Positions 1 through 5,284 of a DNA stretch of 5,284 nt are shown piece after piece; the stretch's first letter is position 1; each line of letters starts with the position of its first letter. The notes beneath the pieces were generated by a model. That model searched no databases, had not been told where the DNA came from, and worked only from the letters and a program-made list of their open reading frames with translations. Source of the DNA: Tannerella sp. (GTDB lineage Bacteria > Bacteroidota > Bacteroidia > Bacteroidales > Tannerellaceae). The stretch lies in the NCBI GenBank assembly GCA_031269635.1, contig JAISYY010000201.1, forward strand, positions 1 to 5,284, in the 5' to 3' direction. The position numbers and the translations under genes were made by a program.

Positions 1-189
1 ACTGCGGATATCACCGGCTATCAGCCTGAAGTTCCCGTCCTGAAACAGGTGCTGTATATTCTCAATTTTCCCGGTAGAAAAATTGTCGAGGCATACGGTG
101 GAGCAATCCAACTCCAACAATGCTTCACATAAGTGGGAGCCGATAAACCCGGCTCCACCGGTTACCAGTATTTTCGTTTTCCTTATCAT
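1..189 (-). CDS. NAD-dependent sugar-nucleotide epimerase/dehydratase, N-terminal part only
   Basis: This is the first 63 codons of a short-chain dehydrogenase of the extended (epimerase) type; the rest lies beyond the window's left edge. The translation starts MIRKTKILVTGGAGFIGSHL. It contains the Rossmann glycine motif TGGAGFIG (residues 10-17) that binds NAD, an acidic residue after the second strand in CLDNFSTGK (Asp35) expected to contact the NAD ribose, and GDIRS (59-63), which matches the adenine-pocket segment of the family. Enzymes of this family interconvert UDP-sugars in the cytoplasm, for example as UDP-glucose or UDP-GlcNAc 4-epimerase or UDP-glucuronate decarboxylase. The catalytic YxxxK is off the window, so the substrate cannot be named. 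The ATG at 189-187 fits the family's usual short lead-in to the Rossmann fold. No promoter box is visible just upstream, so it is probably co-transcribed with the glycosyl-phosphate transferase gene 160 bases upstream, which fits a polysaccharide locus. Confidence 0.9.
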   Translation of the reverse strand, partial: MIRKTKILVTGGAGFIGSHLCEALLELDCSTVCLDNFSTGKIENIQHLFQDGNFRLIAGDIRS

Positions 190-366
190 AATCAGGTATT
201 TGCAAGCCAATTTCCCGGAAGGCTGCCGTATAATGTGTCAAAAAGGGTAGGAGAGGGCGATCTCCTTCAAGGCCTTACAGATCTCATTCCTGTTCCGGCC
301 TGTCTGTTGCCGCCGCTTTTTCCCGGGCAGGATTCCCGCGGTATTAAAATTATGGATAATTGACAT
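125..366 (-). pseudogene. Possible small or frameshifted ORF between transferase and epimerase genes
   Basis: I do not recognise this product. On the minus strand an ATG at 366-364, overlapping the end of the transferase gene by 17 bases, opens a 42-codon frame ending in TGA at 240-238. Its middle reads KKRRQQTGRNRN, then EICKALKEIALSYPF. Directly at a run of five T (241-245 region) the reading appears to continue in another frame, as LTHYTAAFREIGLQIPDYDK and on to a TGA at 127-125, overlapping the first 60 or so bases of the epimerase gene. Both halves have C/G-rich third positions and amino-acid usage that looks coding, and the stop falls exactly where one missing T would join them. It could be a decayed gene, a sequencing or assembly indel, a -1 frameshift site, or plain chance. 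The long overlap with the clearly real epimerase start argues against an intact functional gene. Confidence 0.25.
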
Positions 367-1543
367 TATGTTTTAAACGTTTCCTTTTCCTTACAACGTA
401 AGAGAAATACATATTTACTGATGACCATAGCACGATATCTATCAGGAATATGTATGTACAGTTCAGGTATTGCAATAGAAAGATGTTCATAACGCATAAT
501 ACGCCGCTTATGGATAAAATCAGACTTAAAGCGGAGGATTTTCGAATGCCCATGTCTTGCAGTTTATGATGTATATGGTTACGATCGGGTTTGAAAAGGT
601 GTTTATGATTTCTTATCCGTATCAGCATCACACGTATTACATCAAGCATTGGAACAAGTAACGGTGATACGGCTATGACAAGCGCATTACCGGTCAGCGT
701 TATAAAATCCGGCTTATAACAGGCGTAACGTACAGCCAGGAAACCTAATATAAATCCGAGTGTAAGGCTGCCGGAGTCTCCCATAAAAATTTTACGCCCT
801 TTTCTCGCGCTACCGATCATATTGTAATAGAAAAAAGGAATAAGCACACCTATCGTACTGAACGCAAGCGCCGCGTAGTACCATATCCCGTGAAGCAGGA
901 ACAGGGTGCCGTAAATACATAGAGCGAAAATACTTATGCTCGATGCCAACCCGTCCATTCCGTCAATCAGGTTTATTGCATTTACGACGAATATCAATAT
1001 AAATATGGTTAGCGGTATGCCAATCCACGGCGTTATTTCATGAATACCCAGAAAACCGTAAAAATTATTAATATAGAATCCCGAAATGACGATCAGTACG
1101 GATGATATAACCTGTATTATAAACTTGTGGAGATAACGAAGCCCGACAAGATCGTCCTTAACTCCTCCTAAATATATTAACAGCACTCCGCATGAAAAAA
1201 AGCTAAATACGGAATGGTTGGGATATAAACCGTTGTACTCGATTCCATCGACATATCTGTAAAAAACACCAATGGAGAACTGCATTGCAAAAAAGATACA
1301 CGGAATGAATGACACACCGCCAATGCGGGGGACGGATCCTGTATGTGTCTTACGATCGTCATGTTCGTCGTACAGGGAATGTCTTACCGCAATGACAAGT
1401 ATTTTCGGTATAACGAGTATTGCGAGAATCAAAGAGGCCGCAAAAGCTGTTATAACACATAAGTGGCTTATAATGAATGAATTATACATAGCCGAAATGA
1501 AATGAAAAAGTACGTCAGTCCCATAAGAGTACAGGTCAGACAT
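350..1543 (-). CDS. Polyprenyl-phosphate sugar-1-phosphate transferase (WecA/TagO/MraY family)
   Basis: This 397-residue integral membrane enzyme is expected to move a sugar-1-phosphate, typically GlcNAc-1-P from UDP-GlcNAc, onto undecaprenyl phosphate at the inner face of the cytoplasmic membrane. That is the first step of O-antigen, capsule or similar glycan synthesis. Family motifs appear in order: DDRKTHTGSVPRIGG (62-76), GGVKDDLVGLRYLHK (126-140) with the Asp pair D130/D131, NAINLIDGMDGLA (188-200), GDSGSLTLGF (255-264) and the cytoplasmic basic loop KPDRNHIHHKL (318-328), which is the WecA-type HxHH signature rather than that of MraY itself. About ten or eleven hydrophobic segments are visible, and the C-terminus is basic (RKRKRLKH). 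The first ATG (1543) sits about 28 bases from a -7 box; Met19 is an alternative start just before the first clear membrane helix. The gene is A/T-rich compared with the plus-strand genes. A following sugar epimerase supports a polysaccharide role. The exact sugar is not determinable. Confidence 0.93.
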   Translation of the reverse strand: MSDLYSYGTDVLFHFISAMYNSFIISHLCVITAFAASLILAILVIPKILVIAVRHSLYDEHDDRKTHTGSVPRIGGVSFIPCIFFAMQFSIGVFYRYVDGIEYNGLYPNHSVFSFFSCGVLLIYLGGVKDDLVGLRYLHKFIIQVISSVLIVISGFYINNFYGFLGIHEITPWIGIPLTIFILIFVVNAINLIDGMDGLASSISIFALCIYGTLFLLHGIWYYAALAFSTIGVLIPFFYYNMIGSARKGRKIFMGDSGSLTLGFILGFLAVRYACYKPDFITLTGNALVIAVSPLLVPMLDVIRVMLIRIRNHKHLFKPDRNHIHHKLQDMGIRKSSALSLILSISGVLCVMNIFLLQYLNCTYIFLIDIVLWSSVNMYFSYVVRKRKRLKHNVNYP

Positions 1544-1571
1544 AAAGAAATTGTCTCATATTTTTCGGGCA

Positions 1572-1579
1572 CAAAGATA
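1572..1579 (-). promoter_or_regulatory. Predicted -7 box for the transferase-epimerase unit
   Basis: Read on the minus strand this is TATCTTTG, an exact match to the Bacteroidetes -7 consensus TAnnTTTG. It ends 28 bases before the ATG at 1543, giving a predicted leader of roughly 20 bases and supporting use of the first ATG. About 20 bases upstream the -33 region reads TTTTC, only a partial match to the expected TTTG/TTG. Confidence 0.55.
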
Positions 1580-1580
1580 T

Positions 1581-1636
1581 AAAAGATTTTTTGTATTCTG
1601 AAAATATTTCAAAAGATTTTTTTTTGTATTGCGAAA
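1581..1636. repeat. Imperfect direct repeat between the divergent promoters
   Basis: Two head-to-tail copies are seen: 1581-1603 (AAAAGATTTTTTGTATT, then CTGAAA) and 1611-1636 (AAAAGA, nine T, GTATT, then GCGAAA). They differ by three extra T and two substitutions, and their starts are 30 bases apart. The second copy carries the TTG that would be the -33 element for the aminotransferase; the first copy has TTC at that place. It may be a duplicated promoter segment or a paired binding site, or just low-complexity A/T sequence. Confidence 0.5.
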
Positions 1637-1659
1637 GTCATTATATAATGTTACTTTTG
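1629..1659 (+). promoter_or_regulatory. Predicted promoter for the aminotransferase-permease unit
   Basis: A -7 box TACTTTTG (1652-1659, matching TAnnTTTG) follows a TTG (1629-1631) with a 20-base spacer, the spacing expected for Bacteroidetes sigma-70-type -33/-7 promoters. Transcription would start near 1665, leaving a leader of about 30 bases that ends in an A9 run and TATATA before the ATG at 1697. No Shine-Dalgarno motif is visible, which is normal for this phylum. Confidence 0.65.
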
Positions 1660-1696
1660 CAGCCGTTAAAATCATTTTTAGAAAAAAAAATATATA

Positions 1697-2893
1697 ATGC
1701 CGACAATATCATCAAGGGGGATCGGTATGCCGGAATCCCCCATACGGAAGTTAGTGCCTCTGGCAAACAAAGCTAAATCGAAAGGTATAAAAGTATATCA
1801 TCTTAATATAGGGCAGCCTGACCTGGCCACACCTGAAGTGGCGCTTGAGGCGATGCGCCGCATTGACCGCAAGATACTTGAATATGGCCCGAGTGAAGGG
1901 TTACCGAGTTTCCGGGAAAAATTAGTTGATTATTACCGTAAGTATAAAATAATGGTGGATGTGGACGATATCATCATCACATCAGGCGGTTCCGAGGCCG
2001 TTAATTTCTCATTCATGGCATGCCTCGATCCGGGTGACGAGATCATCATACCCGAACCGGCTTATGCTAATTACATGGCTTTCGCTATCTCATGCGGTGC
2101 GGTGATAAAGACCATACCGTCGTCTATCAATGATGCTTTCGCGCTTCCTTCGTTCGATAAATTCGAGGAACTGATCACTTCCAAGACAAAGGCGGTGATG
2201 ATCTGCAACCCGAATAATCCTACCGGATACCTGTATACGCAGGAGGAGATGAACCGGTTACGCGACCTGGTTAAAAAATATGACCTGTTCCTGTTTTCGG
2301 ACGAGGTATACCGTGAGTTTTGCTATACGGGAGCTCCTTATATTTCCGCGTTCCACCTGGAAGGGATCGAACAGAATGTCGTATTGGTAGATTCGGTTTC
2401 AAAACGTTACAGCGAGTGCGGTTTGCGTGTCGGGGCGCTGATTACGAAAAACAAACCGGTTCGCGAAAACGTGATGAAATGGTGTCAGGCGCGACTGAGT
2501 CCGCCGCTTATCGGTCAGATCGTCGCCGAAGCGTCGCTCAACACTTCGGAAGAATATATGCTGTCGGTTTACAACGAATACCTGCAACGCCGAAACTTCC
2601 TGATAGACCGCCTGAACCGTATTCCGGGATGTTATTCCCCCATACCGATGGGTGCGTTCTACACGGTTGCCAAACTGCCTGTGGATGATGCGGATAAGTT
2701 CTGCGCATGGTGCTTGAGCGACTTTTCGTATGAAGGGCAAACGATTATGATGGCGCCGGCTTCCGGGTTTTATACGACGCCGGGATATGGAAAGGACGAA
2801 GTGCGCCTTGCTTATGTTCTTAACAGGGATGCGCTGGCGAATGCGTTGACTGTTCTGGAAAAGGCGCTGGAGGCGTATAATAAAGGATTATAA
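1697..2893 (+). CDS. Class I/II PLP-dependent aminotransferase
   Basis: This is a 398-residue, full-length fold-type I aminotransferase, a soluble cytoplasmic enzyme that exchanges amino groups between an amino acid and a 2-oxo acid; it resembles the aspartate aminotransferase group. Visible landmarks are NIGQPD (37-42) at the substrate entrance, SGGSEA (96-101) in the cofactor phosphate loop, NPNNPTG (171-177) with Asn174 for the PLP ring oxygen, SDEVYREF (201-208) with Asp202 and Tyr205, the Schiff-base lysine Lys236 in SVSKRYSECGLRVG (233-246), with Arg244 near the phosphate, and Arg370 in DEVRLAY for the substrate carboxylate. All catalytic residues are present. The ATG at 1697 gives the usual short N-terminal arm (MPTISSRGIGMPESPIRKL); Met11 is a less likely alternative. 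It has its own promoter and is followed after 2 bases by the permease gene. Substrate specificity cannot be read from sequence; aspartate, aromatic or branched-chain donors are all possible. Confidence 0.93.
   Translation: MPTISSRGIGMPESPIRKLVPLANKAKSKGIKVYHLNIGQPDLATPEVALEAMRRIDRKILEYGPSEGLPSFREKLVDYYRKYKIMVDVDDIIITSGGSEAVNFSFMACLDPGDEIIIPEPAYANYMAFAISCGAVIKTIPSSINDAFALPSFDKFEELITSKTKAVMICNPNNPTGYLYTQEEMNRLRDLVKKYDLFLFSDEVYREFCYTGAPYISAFHLEGIEQNVVLVDSVSKRYSECGLRVGALITKNKPVRENVMKWCQARLSPPLIGQIVAEASLNTSEEYMLSVYNEYLQRRNFLIDRLNRIPGCYSPIPMGAFYTVAKLPVDDADKFCAWCLSDFSYEGQTIMMAPASGFYTTPGYGKDEVRLAYVLNRDALANALTVLEKALEAYNKGL
2882..2887 (+). promoter_or_regulatory. Possible Shine-Dalgarno site for the permease gene
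   Basis: AAAGGA lies inside the last codons of the aminotransferase, 8 bases before the ATG at 2896. It is the most Shine-Dalgarno-like sequence I saw at a gene start here, and with the 2-base intergenic gap it suggests translational coupling of the two genes. Confidence 0.35.
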
Positions 2894-2895
2894 CG

Positions 2896-4149
2896 ATGAA
2901 CTTAGAGCTTTTTCTTGCCAAAAGGATCCATTTCTCCAAAGACAAAGGGAATGACCGGCGCGTGACGCCCCCTGTCGTACGGATTGCCATGGCCGGCATT
3001 GCAATCGGGCTGGCGGTGATGATTGTATCTGTTGCGGTCGTAACCGGGTTTAAGAAGGAAGTTCGTAACAAGGTGATAGGTTTCGGTACGCATATTCAAC
3101 TGACGAATTTTGACAATAACATCTCTTACGAGACAATACCGCTGGCGATTGATGATTCGCTGCGCAATGTACTGGAAAACACGAATGGCGTGCGTCATGT
3201 CGAAGTTTTTGCGACAAAGCCGGGTATTATCAAAACGGAAAATGACTTTCAGGGGATTGTGCTCAAGGGTATAGGCGCCGATTTTGATACTGTTTTTTTA
3301 AAGAAACATCTGGTTGAAGGGCAAATGCTTCGTGTCGATACGGCGGCGACCCGTAATGACGTGCTTATCTCGCGCAGCACGGCTAATATGTTGCGCCTGG
3401 CCTGCGACGATTCGTTTCTCGCTTATTTCGTTGACGGACAGGATGTGCGTGTGCGCAGATTGCATATTACCGGCATTTACGACACGGGGTTTTCGGATTA
3501 TGACAAGCTTTTTGTCATCTGTGACATCCGGCAGATACGCCGTATAAACGGCTGGGACGATGACATGGCAAGCGGGGTAGGGATTTTCATCGACCGGTAT
3601 AATGATCTCGACGAATTAACGGACGAACTGCATTTCTCTTTGATCAACAGGAAGGACCGTCTGGGGAATACGTATTATGTTCGATCGGCCAAAGAACTTA
3701 ATCCGATGATTTTCTCATGGCTTAGCGTGCTGGACTCAAATGTGGGCGTGATCTTGATTCTGATGATTCTTGTATCCGGGTTTACGATGATTTCGGGCCT
3801 TTTGATCATCATACTCGAACGTACGAACATGATCGGTCTCCTGAAGACGCTCGGCGAATGTAATAGCAGCATCCGGAAAATATTTCTTTATGTATCGTTT
3901 TTCCTTATTATAAAAGGTATGTTCTGGGGGAATGTGATCGGCATATCCGTTTGCCTGCTGCAATCGCATTTCAGGTGGTTCAAACTGGATCCGGAAACGT
4001 ACTACCTCGATGCGGCGCCGATTGACATGAATCTTCTAACACTCCTGATTATAAACATAGGCTCGCTGGCTGTTTCCATGTTTATGATGATCGCTCCGTC
4101 GTTCCTGATTACCAAAATAGAGCCTGCCGGATCCCTCCGGTTTGAATAA
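2896..4149 (+). CDS. ABC transporter permease, LolC/LolE-FtsX type
   Basis: This 417-residue inner-membrane protein has the MacB/LolCE layout. A short cytoplasmic start (MNLELFLAKRIHF) leads to a first membrane helix at about 28-50, then a large periplasmic domain at about 51-275. Three more helices follow, at about 282-307, 329-355 and 378-405, and a short cytoplasmic tail (ITKIEPAGSLRFE). The segment ILERTNMIGLLKTLGECNSSIRKIF (about 306-330), after helix 2, is the coupling-helix signature of LolC/LolE-type permeases that contacts the ATPase. Family members extract lipoproteins from the inner membrane for sorting to the outer membrane, or act as mechanotransmitters. This role is inferred from fold, not proven. 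No ATPase gene is adjacent in the window, so its LolD-like partner must be encoded elsewhere. It begins 2 bases after the aminotransferase stop, so the two are probably co-transcribed although no functional link is obvious. Confidence 0.88.
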   Translation: MNLELFLAKRIHFSKDKGNDRRVTPPVVRIAMAGIAIGLAVMIVSVAVVTGFKKEVRNKVIGFGTHIQLTNFDNNISYETIPLAIDDSLRNVLENTNGVRHVEVFATKPGIIKTENDFQGIVLKGIGADFDTVFLKKHLVEGQMLRVDTAATRNDVLISRSTANMLRLACDDSFLAYFVDGQDVRVRRLHITGIYDTGFSDYDKLFVICDIRQIRRINGWDDDMASGVGIFIDRYNDLDELTDELHFSLINRKDRLGNTYYVRSAKELNPMIFSWLSVLDSNVGVILILMILVSGFTMISGLLIIILERTNMIGLLKTLGECNSSIRKIFLYVSFFLIIKGMFWGNVIGISVCLLQSHFRWFKLDPETYYLDAAPIDMNLLTLLIINIGSLAVSMFMMIAPSFLITKIEPAGSLRFE

Positions 4150-4167
4150 AATTCAACTGGAATTTTA
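4147..4167 (+). terminator. Weak A/T-rich stem-loop at the permease stop codon
   Basis: TAAAATTC and GAATTTTA form a perfect 8-bp stem around the 5-base loop AACTG, beginning with the stop codon itself. The stem has only one G-C pair and is not followed by a separate T run, so it is at best a weak terminator. Its position between the permease stop and the phoH promoter is what suggests the function. Confidence 0.3.
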
Positions 4168-4197
4168 AACGGACGATAGATATTTTCAATTTATTTG

Positions 4198-4205
4198 TAT
4201 ATTTG
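4198..4205 (+). promoter_or_regulatory. Predicted -7 box for phoH-purC
   Basis: TATATTTG matches the Bacteroidetes consensus TAnnTTTG exactly and lies in an A/T-rich stretch. No clear TTG is seen about 20 bases upstream. The box ends only 10 bases before the chosen phoH ATG at 4216, so the transcript would have a leader of only a few bases. Confidence 0.5.
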
Positions 4206-4215
4206 CACTCTTGTT

Positions 4216-5163
4216 ATGATAGAAAGAATATATATACTTGAAAGTGTAGACCCTCTGACGTTCTACGGAGTGAATAACTCGCATCTGCAGCTTATAAAAA
4301 ATCTTTTTCCGAAGCTGCGGATCGTAGCGCGTGGCAATGTAATGAAAGTCATTGGCGAAGAGGAGGAGTCGGAAGATTTTCTTAAGAAAATCCGTGAGAT
4401 CGAAAAATATTGCGAGTCGTACAATTCTCTTTCCGAGGAAATAATTCTCGGTATCGTAAGGGGAGAAAAGATCGTGTCGGAGAAACAGGCGAATCTCATC
4501 ATTTACGGTATGAACGGCAAGGCGATAACCGCCCGTTCGGAAAACCAGCAGAAACTGGTTAACGCTTTTGACGGGAATGATCTGGTTTTTGCGATAGGAC
4601 CGGCCGGGTCAGGCAAAACGTATGTCGCGATAGCACTGGCGGTAAGGGCATTGAAAAACAGGCAGGCACGCCGCCTGATTTTGAGCCGGCCGGCTGTCGA
4701 GGCAGGGGAGAAACTCGGTTTTCTGCCCGGCGAGATGAAAGACAAGCTGGATCCGTACCTGCAACCGTTATATGACGCCCTTCAGGAAATGATTCCGGCG
4801 ACCAAACTGAAAGAATATATGGAGAACAATACGATTCAGATCGCTCCGTTGGCTTTTATGCGTGGACGCACACTGAATGACGCCATCATCATTCTGGACG
4901 AAGCGCAAAACACCACGACGCACCAGATCAAAATGTTTCTTACACGCCTCGGTACGAACGCAAAAATGATCGTCACGGGCGACGTGACACAGATTGACCT
5001 GCCCCCGACAACCCGGTCCGGACTTGTGCAGGCGATGGAAATATTGAAACACGTGCCCGGCATCGGTAGAATAGAATTTGAGAAAAAGGATATCGTGCGC
5101 CATAAACTTGTGCAGCGAATCGTGGAAGCATACGAGAAAAAAGAAAAAACAATAAACTCTTAA
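4216..5163 (+). CDS. phoH: PhoH-family ATPase
   Basis: This 315-residue cytoplasmic P-loop NTPase has the standard PhoH/PhoL layout. An N-terminal KH-like region (about 1-100, including LRIVARGNVMKVIG) precedes the ATPase domain. That domain has Walker A GPAGSGKT (128-135), the family segment SRPAVEAGEKLGFLPGEM (157-174), Walker B IIILDEAQN (224-232) and the sensor segment TGDVTQIDLP (254-263), followed by the conserved TRSGL. The family is linked to RNA metabolism (neighbour of the YbeY RNase in proteobacteria) and, in E. coli, to phosphate starvation; its exact biochemical role is not settled. I chose ATG 4216, because a longer frame from a TTG at 4195 would start just upstream of, and read through, the -7 box, adding seven residues (MYICTLV) unlike the family. 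The next Met is well inside the conserved domain. purC follows after 11 bases, so the two are likely one transcript. Confidence 0.95.
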   Translation: MIERIYILESVDPLTFYGVNNSHLQLIKNLFPKLRIVARGNVMKVIGEEEESEDFLKKIREIEKYCESYNSLSEEIILGIVRGEKIVSEKQANLIIYGMNGKAITARSENQQKLVNAFDGNDLVFAIGPAGSGKTYVAIALAVRALKNRQARRLILSRPAVEAGEKLGFLPGEMKDKLDPYLQPLYDALQEMIPATKLKEYMENNTIQIAPLAFMRGRTLNDAIIILDEAQNTTTHQIKMFLTRLGTNAKMIVTGDVTQIDLPPTTRSGLVQAMEILKHVPGIGRIEFEKKDIVRHKLVQRIVEAYEKKEKTINS

Positions 5164-5174
5164 ACAGGACAATT

Positions 5175-5284
5175 ATGAAAGCTTTAACTAAGACGGATTT
5201 CCGGTTTCCGGGACAAAAAAGCGTTTATCACGGGAAGGTTCGTGATGTGTATAATATAAATGATGATAAGCTGGTAATGGTAGC
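5175..5284 (+). CDS. purC: SAICAR synthase PurC, N-terminal part only
   Basis: The first 36 codons plus two bases are visible and the gene runs off the right edge. PurC joins aspartate to CAIR using ATP, making SAICAR in de novo purine synthesis in the cytoplasm. The start reads MKALTKTDFRFPGQKSVYHG, followed by KVRDVYNINDDKLVMV. The segment GKVRDVYN is the characteristic PurC opening, where the nucleotide-binding strand-loop begins. The ATG at 5175 fits the family start. CAGGAC lies 5-10 bases upstream and could act as a weak ribosome-binding site. It follows phoH by 11 bases without a terminator, so it probably shares the phoH promoter. The ATP- and CAIR-binding residues further along cannot be checked here. 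Confidence 0.92.
   Translation, partial: MKALTKTDFRFPGQKSVYHGKVRDVYNINDDKLVMV

Noticed and set aside
310..335. G/C-rich inverted repeat CGGG...CCCG downstream of the transferase gene as a terminator
   Set aside because: The stem is only 4 bp and is not followed by a T run in the minus-strand direction, so it gives no real support for termination.
133..363. Plus-strand 76-codon open frame across the epimerase start and the gap
   Set aside because: It lies antisense to the clear epimerase N-terminus, has no recognisable motif and no promoter or start context of its own.
1591..1776. Plus-strand 61-codon open frame beginning in the divergent intergenic region
   Set aside because: It begins with a non-ATG codon upstream of the predicted promoter and overlaps the aminotransferase start in a different frame.
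2399..2740. 113-codon minus-strand open frame over the aminotransferase
   Set aside because: It is antisense to the PLP-lysine region of a complete, well-conserved gene and has no family resemblance.
4195..4215. TTG start seven codons upstream for PhoH
   Set aside because: The TTG and next codons overlap the predicted -7 box, so they would not be in the transcript; the ATG at 4216 matches the usual family start.
4768..5172. 134-codon minus-strand open frame over phoH
   Set aside because: It is fully antisense to the conserved PhoH ATPase domain, and its Cys/His/Phe-rich composition is typical of a reverse-frame shadow.

Overview
The window looks like chromosomal DNA from a member of the Bacteroidota, most likely Bacteroidales. 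Three things point there. Three intergenic sites match the Bacteroidetes-type -7 promoter box TAnnTTTG. Gene starts are preceded by A/T-rich sequence rather than strong Shine-Dalgarno motifs. The proteins, especially PhoH and the start of PurC, read like Bacteroidales versions of their families. The genus cannot be fixed from the sequence alone.

Layout. Bases 1-1543 are read on the minus strand and look like the edge of a surface-polysaccharide locus. A polyprenyl-phosphate sugar-1-phosphate transferase of the WecA/TagO/MraY family (1543-350) is followed by the N-terminal 63 codons of an NAD-dependent sugar-nucleotide epimerase/dehydratase (189-1, cut by the window edge). The roughly 160 bases between them hold no intact conserved gene, but contain a short open frame that appears to continue in another frame after a run of five T. 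Bases 1544-1696 are a divergent promoter region with a -7 box on each strand and an imperfect direct repeat between them. From 1697 everything is on the plus strand: a class I/II PLP-dependent aminotransferase (1697-2893), then after 2 bases an ABC permease of the LolC/LolE-FtsX type (2896-4149). A short region with a weak A/T-rich stem-loop and a third -7 box follows (4147-4215). Then come a PhoH-family ATPase (4216-5163) and, 11 bases on, the first 36 codons of purC (5175-5284, cut by the window edge).

How the genes fit together. The minus-strand pair would supply a lipid-linked first sugar and a nucleotide-sugar conversion for O-antigen or capsule synthesis. The plus-strand genes look like core functions in two transcription units: aminotransferase plus permease, and phoH plus purC. 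The composition supports this split: the transferase gene is visibly more A/T-rich than the plus-strand genes.

I found no convincing new multi-gene system. The items most worth a second look are the possibly frameshifted small ORF at 125-366, the very short predicted leader of phoH, and the repeated element between the divergent promoters.
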